DNA of 64,000 bases from Micromonospora sp. MA102 (GCF_025460765.1 NZ_JAMWEG010000012.1:1-64000), one strand, 5' to 3'. Counted from the stretch's first letter, positions 16,120 through 24,579 are shown. The notes: a model not told the origin generated them from the sequence alone. Numbers and translations are program-made.

Positions 16120-16755
16120 ATGGACGAAACTCTGCCCCCCGCGACGGTCCGGACCCAGGTCACGGTCCCCCTGCGGTTCCCGGACGGCTACGTGACCACC
16201 GCCCGGGTGCACTCCTTCCACGGGCTGGTCGACGGCCGGGAGCACCTCGCGATCGGGCTCGGTGAGCGGCGGGAGTCGGACGGCGCGCCGCCGCTGGTCC
16301 GCCCGCACAGCGAGTGCCTCACCGGGGACGTGTTCGGCAGCCAGCGCTGCGACTGCGGCCCGCAGCTGCGCGAGGCGGTCGAGCGGATCGCCGAGGCCGG
16401 CGGCTACCTGCTCTACCTGCGCCAGGAGGGCCGGGGCATCGGCCTCTACGCCAAGCTCGACGCGTACGCCCTGCAGGACGGCGGCCTGGACACCTACGAG
16501 GCCAACGTGGCGCTCGGCCGGGGCCCCGACGAGCGCGACTACACGGTGGCCGCGCAGATGCTCGCCGCGCTGGGCGTGACCCGGGTGGCCCTGCTCAGCA
16601 ACAACCCGGACAAGGCCGCCCAGCTGGAGCGGCTGGGCGTCACGGTGGTCGACCGGGTGCTCACCGGCGTGCACCTGTCCCCGGCGAACGCGGGCTACCT
16701 GGCGGCCAAGGTGACCCGCGCCGACCATGCCCTCGACCTGCCGTTCGTGCCGTGA
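16120..16755 (+). CDS. ribA: GTP cyclohydrolase II
   Basis: The enzyme opens the imidazole ring of GTP, releasing formate and pyrophosphate and giving 2,5-diamino-6-ribosylamino-pyrimidinone phosphate. The zinc cysteines are Cys66, Cys77 and Cys79 ('SECLTGDVFGSQRCDCG'). The 'RQEGRGIGLYAKLDAYALQD' block is intact and keeps Tyr116, equivalent to E. coli Tyr105; in one S. coelicolor paralogue this position is Met and the formylated intermediate is released instead. Length (211 residues) matches stand-alone GCH II, without a DHBP synthase domain. ATG 16120 has an AGGAG site. The position in this cluster rather than with ribH or ribE suggests a special role rather than general riboflavin supply. 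Confidence 0.9.
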   Translation: MDETLPPATVRTQVTVPLRFPDGYVTTARVHSFHGLVDGREHLAIGLGERRESDGAPPLVRPHSECLTGDVFGSQRCDCGPQLREAVERIAEAGGYLLYLRQEGRGIGLYAKLDAYALQDGGLDTYEANVALGRGPDERDYTVAAQMLAALGVTRVALLSNNPDKAAQLERLGVTVVDRVLTGVHLSPANAGYLAAKVTRADHALDLPFVP

Positions 16756-17441
16756 CCAGCCGGCCGTACGTGCTGCTCAGCTGCGCGATGTCGATCGACG
16801 GCTACATCGACGACGCGACGGCCGAGCGGCTGCTGCTCTCCAACGACGCCGACCTGGACCGGATCGACGCGGTCCGGGCCGGCTGTGACGCGATCATGGT
16901 GGGCGCCGCGACGGTCCGCCGCGACGACCCCCGGCTGCTGGTGCGCAGCGAGCGGCGGCGGGCCGAGCGGGTGGCGCGTGGCCTGCCGGCGTGCCCCGTG
17001 AAGGTCACCGTCACGGCCAGCGGCGATCTCGACCCGACGGCCCGGTTCTTCACGATGGGCGACGGGCCGAAGCTGGTCTACTGCCCGGGCGGCGTGGCGG
17101 AGAAGACCCGGGAGCGGGTGGGCGCGGTGGCCACCGTGGTCGACACGGCCGACCCGGTCACCCCCGGGGCGGTCCTCGCCGACCTGGCCGGGCGCGGCGT
17201 CGGCCGGTTGATGGTGGAGGGCGGTGGCACGCTGCACTGCCAGTTCCTCACCGCCGGTGTCGCCGACGAGCTGCACCTGGTGGTCGCGCCGTTCTTCGTG
17301 GGTGACCGCCGGGCGCCCCGGTTCGTCGGGGACGGCCGCTTCCCGTGGCATCCGGGCCGCCGGGCCCGGGTCGTCGAGGTCCGCCAGATCGGCGACGTGG
17401 TCCTCACCCGCTACGCCCTCTCCGACCGCTGCGAGGTGTAG
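16752..17441 (+). CDS. RibD C-terminal-type (DHFR-fold) pyrimidine reductase
   Basis: This 229-residue protein is the reductase half of RibD, without the deaminase half. It shows the fold's start 'LLSCAMSIDGYIDD', 'SNDADLDRIDAVRAGCDAIMVGAATVRRDDPRLLVR' and 'GRLMVEGGGTLHCQFL', the NADPH-binding and substrate-binding blocks. Such enzymes reduce the ribosyl group of GCH II products to ribityl. GTG 16752 overlaps the ribA stop, so substrate could pass from one enzyme to the next. No deaminase is encoded nearby, so the product might keep its 2-amino group. It is the last gene of the run. Confidence 0.85.
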   Translation: MTSRPYVLLSCAMSIDGYIDDATAERLLLSNDADLDRIDAVRAGCDAIMVGAATVRRDDPRLLVRSERRRAERVARGLPACPVKVTVTASGDLDPTARFFTMGDGPKLVYCPGGVAEKTRERVGAVATVVDTADPVTPGAVLADLAGRGVGRLMVEGGGTLHCQFLTAGVADELHLVVAPFFVGDRRAPRFVGDGRFPWHPGRRARVVEVRQIGDVVLTRYALSDRCEV

Positions 17442-17497
17442 CGGCGCGCCCGGACCGGTGTGCCGCGACCCCGTCACCTCGGTGACGCCCGGCCGGG

Positions 17498-18610
17498 TCA
17501 GGACGCCGGCGTCGGCAGGCCGAGCGCCTCGTCGACGCGGTTGAGCACCGCCACGTCGTCGGTGCCGAGACCACGCAGCAGGTCGATGGCGGTGGACCGC
17601 ACCTGCCCGACGATCATGACGACGGGCAGCGCCGGGTCGGACTCCAGCAGCTCCGCGCCGATCCGCACCGCGGCCAGTGCGGCCTCCTCGGCCCGTCCCG
17701 CGTGCCGGTCGGCGTCCTGGCCGGTCAGGTCGGTGGCCAGGGCCGCGCCGGCGGCGCGTACCGCCTCGGCGAGCGAGCGGATCGCCGCGCCCAGTTCGGG
17801 TGGGGCGGCCGTGTGCAGCCGGGCCAGCGTGACCGCGTTGCGGGCCAGCACCCGGATGTTGCGTACCGCGTAGTCGAGCTGCCGGGCGGTGGCCTCGACC
17901 TGGTCGACCTGGCCGAGGTGCCGGCGGCGGCGGACCCGTAGCCGCAGCGTCTCGGCGCAGGCCCGCACCGCGGACCGCAGGCGTTCCACGCCGCCGTCCA
18001 CCTCCCGGGCCCGGTCCAGCGCCGCCTGGGCGGCCTCGGCGTCACAGCGGTCCAGCGCGGCGTTCAACCGGTCGAGCAGGTCGGCGAGGTCGGCGTACGT
18101 CCGGCGGGCCTCGGCGACCAGCGGAGCCAGCGGGTCCCGGGCCACCACGAGCTGGCTGGCGGCGAGGGCGACGGCCCCGCCGATCAGCGCGTCGACGAAC
18201 CGGAACGGGGTGAACTCGCCCTTCGGCGCGGCGACCACCACCAGGTAGAGCGCGGAGACCGTGGTCTGGATGACTAGGGTGCTGCTCGCCCCGGCCGCCA
18301 CCGTGACGCCGAGGGTGAGTAGCAGGACGAGGAGCATGGTCGCCGTGCCGGGCCCGAGGGCGTGCACCACCAGGTCGGCGACGAGCACTCCGCCGGCCAC
18401 CCCGAGCACCAGCTCGATGGTCTGCCGAATCCGCTGGCCCCGCGACTCGCCGAGAACGATCAGCGCCGCGCTCGGCGCGAAGAACGGGTCCGGATGGCCG
18501 ATCAGCCGCGCGGCGATCAGCCAGGCCACGGTCGCGGCGAGCGCGGCCTCCACCACCGGTACCCACGCCTGTCGCAGCCGCCCCACGGCGGCCCTCCACC
18601 AGTTGCGCAC
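17498..18610 (-). CDS. FUSC/aromatic acid exporter-like membrane protein
   Basis: The product (370 residues from GTG 18610) has six hydrophobic helices within the first 160 residues and a helical cytosolic C-terminal domain rich in Arg and Ala. The block 'DPFFAPSAALIVLGESRGQRIRQTIELVLGVAGGVLVADL' is typical of the FUSC/ArAE family, whose members export aromatic acids or modify membranes. An upstream in-frame GTG at 18643 exists, but 18610 has a GGGGGAGG ribosome site nine bases before it. Monocistronic, convergent with the reductase gene 57 bp away. Substrate unknown. Confidence 0.75.
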   Translation of the reverse strand: MRNWWRAAVGRLRQAWVPVVEAALAATVAWLIAARLIGHPDPFFAPSAALIVLGESRGQRIRQTIELVLGVAGGVLVADLVVHALGPGTATMLLVLLLTLGVTVAAGASSTLVIQTTVSALYLVVVAAPKGEFTPFRFVDALIGGAVALAASQLVVARDPLAPLVAEARRTYADLADLLDRLNAALDRCDAEAAQAALDRAREVDGGVERLRSAVRACAETLRLRVRRRRHLGQVDQVEATARQLDYAVRNIRVLARNAVTLARLHTAAPPELGAAIRSLAEAVRAAGAALATDLTGQDADRHAGRAEEAALAAVRIGAELLESDPALPVVMIVGQVRSTAIDLLRGLGTDDVAVLNRVDEALGLPTPAS

Positions 18611-18769
18611 CGGCGCCGTCCTCCCCCTCACGGACCGGCGCACCCACGGAATCTCCGTTCCGGCCGTAGGTGCTCCTACCCCTGAAGTTGATCGTCGTAA
18701 CCGGGCCGTCCACGCCGGTGACGACCGCCGCCCCGACCGGGACGAGGAAGCGGGGCCGGGCCGCCGGGG

Positions 18770-19519
18770 TCAGAGCACCTGGGACAGGAAGCGACGCAGC
18801 CGCGGATGTTCCGGCGCCTCGAAGACGGCGGCCGGCGGGCCGGCCTCCAGCACGACGCCGCGATCCATGAACGCCACCGTGTCGGCCACCTCCCGGGCGA
18901 AGCCCATCTCGTGGGTGACCACCACCATGGTCATCCCGGCGGCCGCGAGGTCGGCCATCACCCCGAGCACCCCCTTGACCAGCTCGGGGTCGAGCGCCGA
19001 GGTGGCCTCGTCGAACAGCATCACCTGCGGCCGCAGCGCGAGGGCCCGGGCGATGGCCACCCGCTGCTGCTGACCACCGGAGAGCTGCGCCGGCCGGGCC
19101 TCGGCCTTGTGGGCCAGGCCGACCAGGTCGAGCTGGGCCCGGGCGACCTGCACGGCCTCGTCCTCGGGGAGCTTCTTGAGCTTCCGCAGCGCGAGGGTGA
19201 GATTGCGCAGCACGGTCATGTGCGGGAACAGGTTGAACTGCTGGAACACCATGCCGATCCGCTGGCGCAGCGCGTCCGGGTCGTCGCCCAGCACGCTGCG
19301 CCCGTCCAGCAGCACGTCACCGCGGTCCGGCTCGATGAGCCGGTTGATCGTCCGCAGCAGCGTCGACTTGCCGGAGCCGGACGGGCCGATCACACAGGCC
19401 GTCCCGCCCCGGGCCACGTCCAGGTCGGCGCCGCGCAGCACCTGGTGCGGCCCGAAGGCCAGGTGCACGTCGCGGACGGCCAGGCTGACCGAGGTGGCGG
19501 TGGTGGTGGCGGTGCTCAT
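18770..19519 (-). CDS. Polar amino-acid ABC transporter ATP-binding protein
   Basis: This 249-residue ATPase is of the GlnQ/HisP type. Walker A is GPSGSGKS (residues 45-52), the signature is 'LSGGQQQRVAIARAL', Walker B 'VMLFDEATSALDPELV', and the switch His is in 'VVTHEMGFAREVADTV', a sequence typical of amino-acid importers. ATG 19519 overlaps the permease stop (ATGA), and the gene is the last of a three-gene operon transcribed from a SAM-IV riboswitch. Together with the upstream genes it probably imports methionine, cystine or a related sulfur amino acid. Confidence 0.9.
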   Translation of the reverse strand: MSTATTTATSVSLAVRDVHLAFGPHQVLRGADLDVARGGTACVIGPSGSGKSTLLRTINRLIEPDRGDVLLDGRSVLGDDPDALRQRIGMVFQQFNLFPHMTVLRNLTLALRKLKKLPEDEAVQVARAQLDLVGLAHKAEARPAQLSGGQQQRVAIARALALRPQVMLFDEATSALDPELVKGVLGVMADLAAAGMTMVVVTHEMGFAREVADTVAFMDRGVVLEAGPPAAVFEAPEHPRLRRFLSQVL

Positions 19520-20295
19520 CGCGGGTCCTTTCCGGTCGGCGCGGGCGCACCGGCGGGGTCGAGCTCGACGTCGAGGTCGGGGGCGGCCACTGATCGGCCC
19601 TGCCGCAGCCGCCGGTCGATCCAGTTGACCGCGTGGGTCAGCGGCACGGTCAGCAGCAGGTAGAACAGACCGGCCAGCAGCAGCGCGGACTCGTTGCCGG
19701 TGGTGGCCGCGTAGTCCTGCCCGATCCGGAACAGCTCCCGCTGGCTGGCCACCAGGCCGAGGAAGTAGACCAGGCTGGAGTCCTTGATCAGCGCGATGAG
19801 CTGGTTCACCCAGGCCGGCAGCACCCGGCGTACGCCCTGCGGGACGATGACCAGGCGCATGGCCTCACCCCAGGAGAAGCCGAGCGCCCGGGCCCCCTCC
19901 AGCTGGGCGGCCTCCACGCTCTGGATGCCGGCCCGGAAGATCTCTCCGATGTAGGCGGCGGCGATCAGCGACAGCGCCAGCACGCCCAGCGGGTAAGGGT
20001 TCGGACCCCAGACCTGCATGCCCAGCGGCGCCAGGCCGACGCCGATGAGCAGGATGGTCGCCGCCGCCGGCAGGCCGCGGAACACGTCGGTGTAGACCCG
20101 GGCCGGCCACCGCAACCAGCGGGTACGCGAGATGCCCGCGACGGCCAGCAGCATGCCCAGCACCGAGCCGAGCAGGGCGGCGGAGACCGCCAGGATCAGC
20201 GTGTTGGGCAGCCCGACGGTGAGCATCTCGGGCAGCGCCTCGCGCATGGCGTCCCAGTCGAAGAAGGTCTCCCACAGGGTGCTCAGTGGATCCAT
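19516..20295 (-). CDS. Polar amino-acid ABC transporter permease
   Basis: The 259-residue permease has about five membrane helices and the HisM/GlnP family blocks 'VYTDVFRGLPAAATILLIGVGL', 'YIGEIFRAGIQSVEAAQLEGARALGFS' (the ATPase-docking loop) and 'NQLIALIKDSSLVYFLGLVASQRELF'. The C-terminal 25 residues are an acidic, Pro-rich tail. ATG 20295 is three bases after a GGAG. It is translationally coupled to the ATPase gene and follows the binding protein by 36 bp. Homodimer formation is likely since only one permease is encoded. Confidence 0.9.
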   Translation of the reverse strand: MDPLSTLWETFFDWDAMREALPEMLTVGLPNTLILAVSAALLGSVLGMLLAVAGISRTRWLRWPARVYTDVFRGLPAAATILLIGVGLAPLGMQVWGPNPYPLGVLALSLIAAAYIGEIFRAGIQSVEAAQLEGARALGFSWGEAMRLVIVPQGVRRVLPAWVNQLIALIKDSSLVYFLGLVASQRELFRIGQDYAATTGNESALLLAGLFYLLLTVPLTHAVNWIDRRLRQGRSVAAPDLDVELDPAGAPAPTGKDPR

Positions 20296-20331
20296 GTCTC
20301 CGTCCGCCCCGCTCGTCCGTGTCGTTCCGGG

Positions 20332-21189
20332 TCAGGAAGCCGCCGACGGGGACGGCACGGCGACCGTGCCGCTGCCCGGCGTGAAGTCGGCCGGGATGGG
20401 CCGGCCCGGGTAGTACTGCGCCTGGAGCCGGCTCCACGTGCCGTCGGCGATCACCTCGTCGAGGCCCTTGTTCAGCGCCTCGCGCAGCTTGTCGTTGCCC
20501 TTGGCCACCGCGTACGCGGTCGGGGCGGGGCTGAGCTGCTTGGCGGCCACCTTGATCTTGCCGTTGCTGTCCTTGGCGGACGTGTCGCCGATCTCGGCCG
20601 GGGCGATCCAGGCGTCGGCGGTGCCGGCCTTGAGCTGGTTGATCGCGCCGTTGTAGTCGGGCACCCGGACCGGGTTCAGGTTCTCCCGGGTGGCGTAGTC
20701 GTCCTGCACAGTGCCCTGCACGACGACCACCCGCTTGCCGGCGAGCTGGTCGAAGCCGCTGATCGGGGAGCCGGCGGGCACGTCCAGTCCGAAGTAGCCG
20801 AAGTCGTAGCCGTTGCCGAAGTCGACGGTCTTCTTCCGGGCCTCGGTGATGGTGATGGAGGAGCTACCCACGTCGAACTTGTGGTTGTTGACCTGGGCGA
20901 GCAGGGCGGAGAAGTCGGTGCCGACGAACTCCACCTTCAGGCCGACCTTCCCGGCGACCGCGGTGAGCAGGTCGTTGTCGAAGCCGGTGAACCTGCCCTC
21001 CTTGAGGTACACGTTCGGCGGGGCGTCGGTGAGCGTGCCGGCCCGCAGCACGCCGGCCTGCAGCAGGCCGTACGGGTTGGCGGCCTCGCTGGTGGAGCCG
21101 TCGTCGCCGCAAGCGGTGAGGGCGGTGGCGGCGAGCACGGCGGCGGCGCCGAGCGCGGCGGCGCGGGTCAGGGCGGAACGGAATCGCAC
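20332..21189 (-). CDS. Amino-acid ABC transporter substrate-binding lipoprotein
   Basis: The 285-residue protein is a family-3 solute-binding protein. Its signal peptide ends 'LAATALTACGDD', a lipobox with an acylated Cys. The mature part has 'LRAGTLTDAPPNVYLKEGRFTGFDNDLLTAVAGKVGLKVEFV', the typical opening of amino-acid binding proteins, then 'FDVGSSSITITEARKKTVDFG' and 'YPGRPIPADFTPG' near the end. GTG 21189 is chosen because GGAGA lies six bases upstream. The SAM-IV riboswitch and Cys/Arg leader peptide ahead of the operon suggest it binds a sulfur amino acid such as methionine or cystine; that is inferred from the control region, not from the pocket. Confidence 0.88.
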   Translation of the reverse strand: MRFRSALTRAAALGAAAVLAATALTACGDDGSTSEAANPYGLLQAGVLRAGTLTDAPPNVYLKEGRFTGFDNDLLTAVAGKVGLKVEFVGTDFSALLAQVNNHKFDVGSSSITITEARKKTVDFGNGYDFGYFGLDVPAGSPISGFDQLAGKRVVVVQGTVQDDYATRENLNPVRVPDYNGAINQLKAGTADAWIAPAEIGDTSAKDSNGKIKVAAKQLSPAPTAYAVAKGNDKLREALNKGLDEVIADGTWSRLQAQYYPGRPIPADFTPGSGTVAVPSPSAAS

Positions 21190-21289
21190 AGGTGTCTCCA
21201 GGGTCCGGGGCGGCATGGGCGTACGCCGCCGACGGCGCGCCCGGGGCGGGCGAGCCGGAGGGATGGTGCGGAAGGTGGGGGAGTGGCGC

Positions 21290-21421
21290 TCAGCGCGCGT
21301 CGGGGCGGCGACAGGCGTCGCTGCACACCCGCATCAGGTCGACGTGCCGCCGCTTGACCAGCGCGAAACGCGCCGGGTAGGCGATGCCGTCGGCGGGCGG
21401 GGTGCGGAGCTGAGCAGACAT
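21290..21421 (-). CDS. Putative leader peptide (43 aa) upstream of amino-acid transporter
   Basis: This short frame starts at ATG 21421 with a GAGGGA site four bases before it. It encodes 43 residues whose second half is 'LVKRRHVDLMRVCSDACRR'. Actinobacterial leader peptides placed before sulfur-amino-acid and ABC-transport genes share an 'RRHVDL.RV' core with Cys and Arg near the end. Ribosome stalling at the Cys, Arg or His codons could tune the operon by attenuation. It lies between the SAM-IV aptamer and the binding-protein gene, so both controls act on one transcript. No function for the peptide itself is expected. Confidence 0.7.
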   Translation of the reverse strand: MSAQLRTPPADGIAYPARFALVKRRHVDLMRVCSDACRRPDAR

Positions 21422-21456
21422 GGTTCCCTCGGGTCGGTGATGACCTGGGTACCAGG

Positions 21457-21564
21457 CCACGCTTGCACCGGCGGCTGCCGGTGCCTGGTCCTCACCCGGG
21501 GCACCCCACCGCGGAGGAGGGTTGCCGGCCAGCGAGCCGGGGCTTTGCGCTGGCGCTCATGACC
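21457..21564 (-). ncRNA. SAM-IV riboswitch
   Basis: Read on the minus strand, this stretch begins GGTCATGAGCGCCAGCG and continues with AAGCCCCGGCT, GCTGGCCGGCAACCCTCC, CCGCGGTGGGGTGCCCCGGG and GACCAGG, the conserved series of the SAM-IV aptamer found in actinobacteria. An 8-bp hairpin (GCACCGGC with GCCGGTGC) and AAGCGTGG close the element. The P1-type pairing of GGTC near the start with GACC at the far side is present. S-adenosylmethionine binding should lower expression of the leader peptide and the amino-acid importer downstream. The right end is approximate. A small CCTGG/CCAGG dyad at 21444-21456 may belong to the expression platform. Confidence 0.9.
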
Positions 21565-21632
21565 TGCCGAGAAGGCTAGCAGGAGGGCGGCCCGGGCCGT
21601 CCAGCCGTTATGACCACCCTCACGCCCGTGCC

Positions 21633-23108
21633 TTACCGGCGGGCCGGCATGACCGGGGCGTCCCGGCCGGTGCCGTGCCGCGACGGCGTGCGCTGCTCGT
21701 GGTAGTCCTGCTCGACGTTGACCGTCCAGACGTCGTGGCCGGCGTCGAGGGCGATGTTCTCGGCGGTCAGCATCGCGGTGAGCATGGAGTGGTCGGCGTT
21801 GTTGTAGCGGTGCATACCGTTGCGCCCGACCGGGTGCACGTTCGGCACCTCGCGGGCCAGCCAGTCCCGGATCACGTCCACGTTGTGCTGGTAGCGCTCG
21901 TCGTAGACCGGGTACGCCTTCGGCATCCGGACCACGTAGCCGGCCTCCACGCAGCCGGGCCGGACCAGGCCCAGCCGTTCCAGCTCGGCGGTGGCGAAGG
22001 CGACCAGGTCCGCGTCCGGGGTCCGCCACATCTCGTCGTCCTCGAACACGAAGTACTCCAGCCCGAGGCAGGTCCGCCCGTCCTGCACCAGGTACGGCGA
22101 CCAGGAGCCGAAGTTCTGGATCCGGCCCACCCGGGCGGCCGGGTCGTGCACGTAGATCCAGTTGTCCGGGAAGGAGAACTCCTCCGGGACCACCAGCGCG
22201 ACGGTCAGGAAGTCCCGGTACCGCAGGTCGTCGGCGGCGGCCCGGACCTCCGGCGGGGCCTCCGGGCGCATGGCCCGCACCAGCGCGGAGATGGGCATCG
22301 AGGAGATCACGTGTTCGGCCGGCTCGGTGCGCTCGCCGTCGGCGCCGACCACCGTGACGGCAGTGGCGCGCCGTTCCGCCGGGTCCCGGTGCACCTCGGT
22401 CACCCAGGTGTTGGTGCGCACCGTGGCGCCGCGCTTCTCCACCTCCTCGGTGCAGCGTTCCCACATCATCCCGGGGCCGTGCTTCGGGTACTGGAACTCC
22501 TCGATGAGGCTGGTCACGTCCTTGCGGTTGCGCTTGGGCAGCAGCGCGTTGAGCACCGCGGTGGACAGCGACAGGTTCTTGATCCGCTGGGCGGCCCAGT
22601 CGGCCTGCAACTGGTCGGCCGGCATCCCCCAGACCTTCTCGGTGTAGGTCTTGAAGAACTTCGAGTAGAGCCGCCAGCCGAACCGGGCCGACACCCATCC
22701 CTCGAAGTGCGACTGGTCCTTCGGCGGGCGCAGCCGGGCCCGCCCGTACGACCCGACGCAGCGCAGCGCCTCCACGAGGCCGAGGTTGCGCAGCGCGTTG
22801 CCGGCGTTGAGCGGGTAGTCGTAGAGGGCGCCCCGGTAGTAGATCCGGCTCATCCGGGGCCGGAGCAGGAAGTCCTCGTCGGGCAGGATCTCGTGCCAGA
22901 AGTCCTCGACTCGGGAGACCTTGGTGAAGAACCGGTGCCCGCCGATGTCGAACCGCCAGCCGTCCCGCTCCACCGTGCGGCTGATCCCGCCGACGACGTC
23001 GTCGGCCTCGTAGACCCGGACCGGCTCGCCGTACCGCAGCAGCTCGTACGCGGCGGTCAGCCCCGCGGGCCCCGCCCCGATGATCACGGTCCCGTTGCCG
23101 TCACCCAT
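21633..23108 (-). CDS. FAD-dependent amine oxidase/UDP-galactopyranose-mutase-like oxidoreductase
   Basis: The 491-residue flavoprotein begins with the dinucleotide-binding 'VIIGAGPAGLTAAYELL' (residues 8-24) and the acidic strand end 'VRVYEAD' (30-36), then 'VGGISRTVERDGWRFDIGGHRFF', a block seen in the amine-oxidase/protoporphyrinogen-oxidase clan. A large middle part with 'KDQSHFEGWVSARFGWRLYSKFFKTYTEKVWG' resembles proteins annotated as NAD(P)/FAD-dependent oxidoreductases next to glycosyltransferases. Substrate is unknown; sugar-nucleotide or polyprenol-linked chemistry is possible. ATG 23108 is the first start that includes the FAD motif. The gene is divergent from a PIG-V-like mannosyltransferase across 196 bp, which may mean they work together. 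Confidence 0.75.
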   Translation of the reverse strand: MGDGNGTVIIGAGPAGLTAAYELLRYGEPVRVYEADDVVGGISRTVERDGWRFDIGGHRFFTKVSRVEDFWHEILPDEDFLLRPRMSRIYYRGALYDYPLNAGNALRNLGLVEALRCVGSYGRARLRPPKDQSHFEGWVSARFGWRLYSKFFKTYTEKVWGMPADQLQADWAAQRIKNLSLSTAVLNALLPKRNRKDVTSLIEEFQYPKHGPGMMWERCTEEVEKRGATVRTNTWVTEVHRDPAERRATAVTVVGADGERTEPAEHVISSMPISALVRAMRPEAPPEVRAAADDLRYRDFLTVALVVPEEFSFPDNWIYVHDPAARVGRIQNFGSWSPYLVQDGRTCLGLEYFVFEDDEMWRTPDADLVAFATAELERLGLVRPGCVEAGYVVRMPKAYPVYDERYQHNVDVIRDWLAREVPNVHPVGRNGMHRYNNADHSMLTAMLTAENIALDAGHDVWTVNVEQDYHEQRTPSRHGTGRDAPVMPARR

Positions 23109-23304
23109 GCCGTCCGCCCCCGCTGCCAGCCTGCCGATGCGGCAGCGCCCTTACCCGTCCTGCCCGCCGACTCACCTGCGGGCGGCGATCCGCCCTTCCC
23201 GGGTCACCCGTTCGGGTCGGGCGGGTGTGAACCGGGGCGCAACGGGGATGCGCGGACGGTTTCCCGGTCCGGGGGTCGGTCGCGGGGCGACCGGTGGGAG
23301 CGGG

Positions 23305-24576
23305 ATGGGAGACGAGCGGCGGGCCGGGACGACCGGCCGCCCCGCCTTGGCGCGGTGGTCGGGTGCGCCGGTCCGGCTGGCGTCGGCGGGCGGGCGGCTG
23401 GCCGCGCGGATCCCCACGCCCTGGGGTTTCGTGCTCGCCGTCTTCGTCGGCTCGAAGGTCGTGCTCAGCCTGGTCGGCGTGCTGGTGCTGACCGCCTGGG
23501 ACGGGGTGCCCGGCGCGCCGCCCGCCGACGAGGCGATGACGCGGACCCAGCAGGACGCGATCTCGTCGCACCGCTGGTTCTCGCTCTGGTTCGCCTGGGA
23601 CTCGTTCCTCTACGACCACCTGGCCTGGGTACCGCTGGACCGGCCGTGGCACGACTTCGGTTTCCCGCTGCTCTACCCGTTCCTGGCCCGGCCCCTCGCG
23701 CCGCTGCTCGGCGGGCACACCGCCTGGGCGCTGCTGGTGGTCGCCAACGTGGCGCTGCTGTTGCAGCTCTGGTTCGCGTACCGGCTGGGGGCCCGGCTGC
23801 TCGGCGCCGGCGACCCGGAGGCGGCCGGCGCGGACGGCCGGCGGGCGGTGCGGTACCTGCTGCTCCTGCCGACGGCGTTCCTGTTCCAGGCGGCGCTGAC
23901 CGAGTCGCTCTTCGTCTGCCTCGCCCTGGCCGCCTTCTGGTACGCCGAGCAGCGCCGCTGGCTGGTGGTCGGGATCGTCGGCTACTTCCTGGCGATGAGC
24001 CGCTCGGTTGGCTTCGTGGTGGTGATCCCGCTGGCCCTGGTGCTGCTGCGCCAGCACGACTGGCGCCTCGACCCGCGCAGCCTCGCGCGCTATCTGCGGC
24101 TGGGCTGGCCGCTGCTGCTGGTGCCGGCCGGCTGGTTGACCTTCATGGCGTTCTGCCGCTGGCAGGGCGGCGACTGGTTCGCCTACCAGCACGCCCAGGA
24201 GAAGGGCTGGGGGATCCGGGTGCAGAACCCGCTCGGGGTGGCCGGGTCGGCGCTGGTCGGCGACAACTCGGCCAACGCGTTCCGGGTCTGGATCGCCGTG
24301 GCCATGCTGCTCGTGGCGGTCGTCGGGCTGCGGCGGCGGGCCGACTGGCCGTACCTGGTCTACACGGTGATCGTGGTGCTCGTGCCGCTGTCGATGGGCC
24401 CGCCGGTGTACAAGAGCCTGCTGCGCTACCTGCTGGCCGCGTTCCCGGTGGCGTTCGTGCTGGCCCGCTGGGCCCGCCGGCCCGGCCTCGACGGCTGGCT
24501 CACGGCCGGGCTGGCGTTGCTCCAGGGTGCGCTGTTCGCCGTGTGGCTGACCTACTGGACCCACCTCATCATCTGA
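23305..24576 (+). CDS. PIG-V-like GT-C mannosyltransferase/membrane protein
   Basis: This 423-residue protein has around nine to ten membrane helices. Its first outer loop holds 'HRWFSLWFAWDSFLYDHLAWVPLDRPWHDFGFPLLYPFLARPL', matching the 'WDS..Y' and 'FPLYP' blocks of PIG-V-like GT-C glycosyltransferases, which transfer sugars from polyprenyl-phosphate donors outside the membrane. The block 'RYLLLLPTAFLFQAALTESLFVCLALAAFWYAEQRRW' is also typical. ATG 23305 follows a GGGAG site. It lies divergent to the FAD protein. Acceptor unknown. Its stop is four bases before a 26-bp palindrome that serves the next gene. Confidence 0.75.
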   Translation: MGDERRAGTTGRPALARWSGAPVRLASAGGRLAARIPTPWGFVLAVFVGSKVVLSLVGVLVLTAWDGVPGAPPADEAMTRTQQDAISSHRWFSLWFAWDSFLYDHLAWVPLDRPWHDFGFPLLYPFLARPLAPLLGGHTAWALLVVANVALLLQLWFAYRLGARLLGAGDPEAAGADGRRAVRYLLLLPTAFLFQAALTESLFVCLALAAFWYAEQRRWLVVGIVGYFLAMSRSVGFVVVIPLALVLLRQHDWRLDPRSLARYLRLGWPLLLVPAGWLTFMAFCRWQGGDWFAYQHAQEKGWGIRVQNPLGVAGSALVGDNSANAFRVWIAVAMLLVAVVGLRRRADWPYLVYTVIVVLVPLSMGPPVYKSLLRYLLAAFPVAFVLARWARRPGLDGWLTAGLALLQGALFAVWLTYWTHLII

Positions 24577-24579
24577 CCC

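Noticed and set aside
17455..17500. GTCACC-TC-GGTGAC stem as a terminator between convergent genes
   Set aside because: The loop of two bases is too small and the stem only six base pairs; support is too weak to list.
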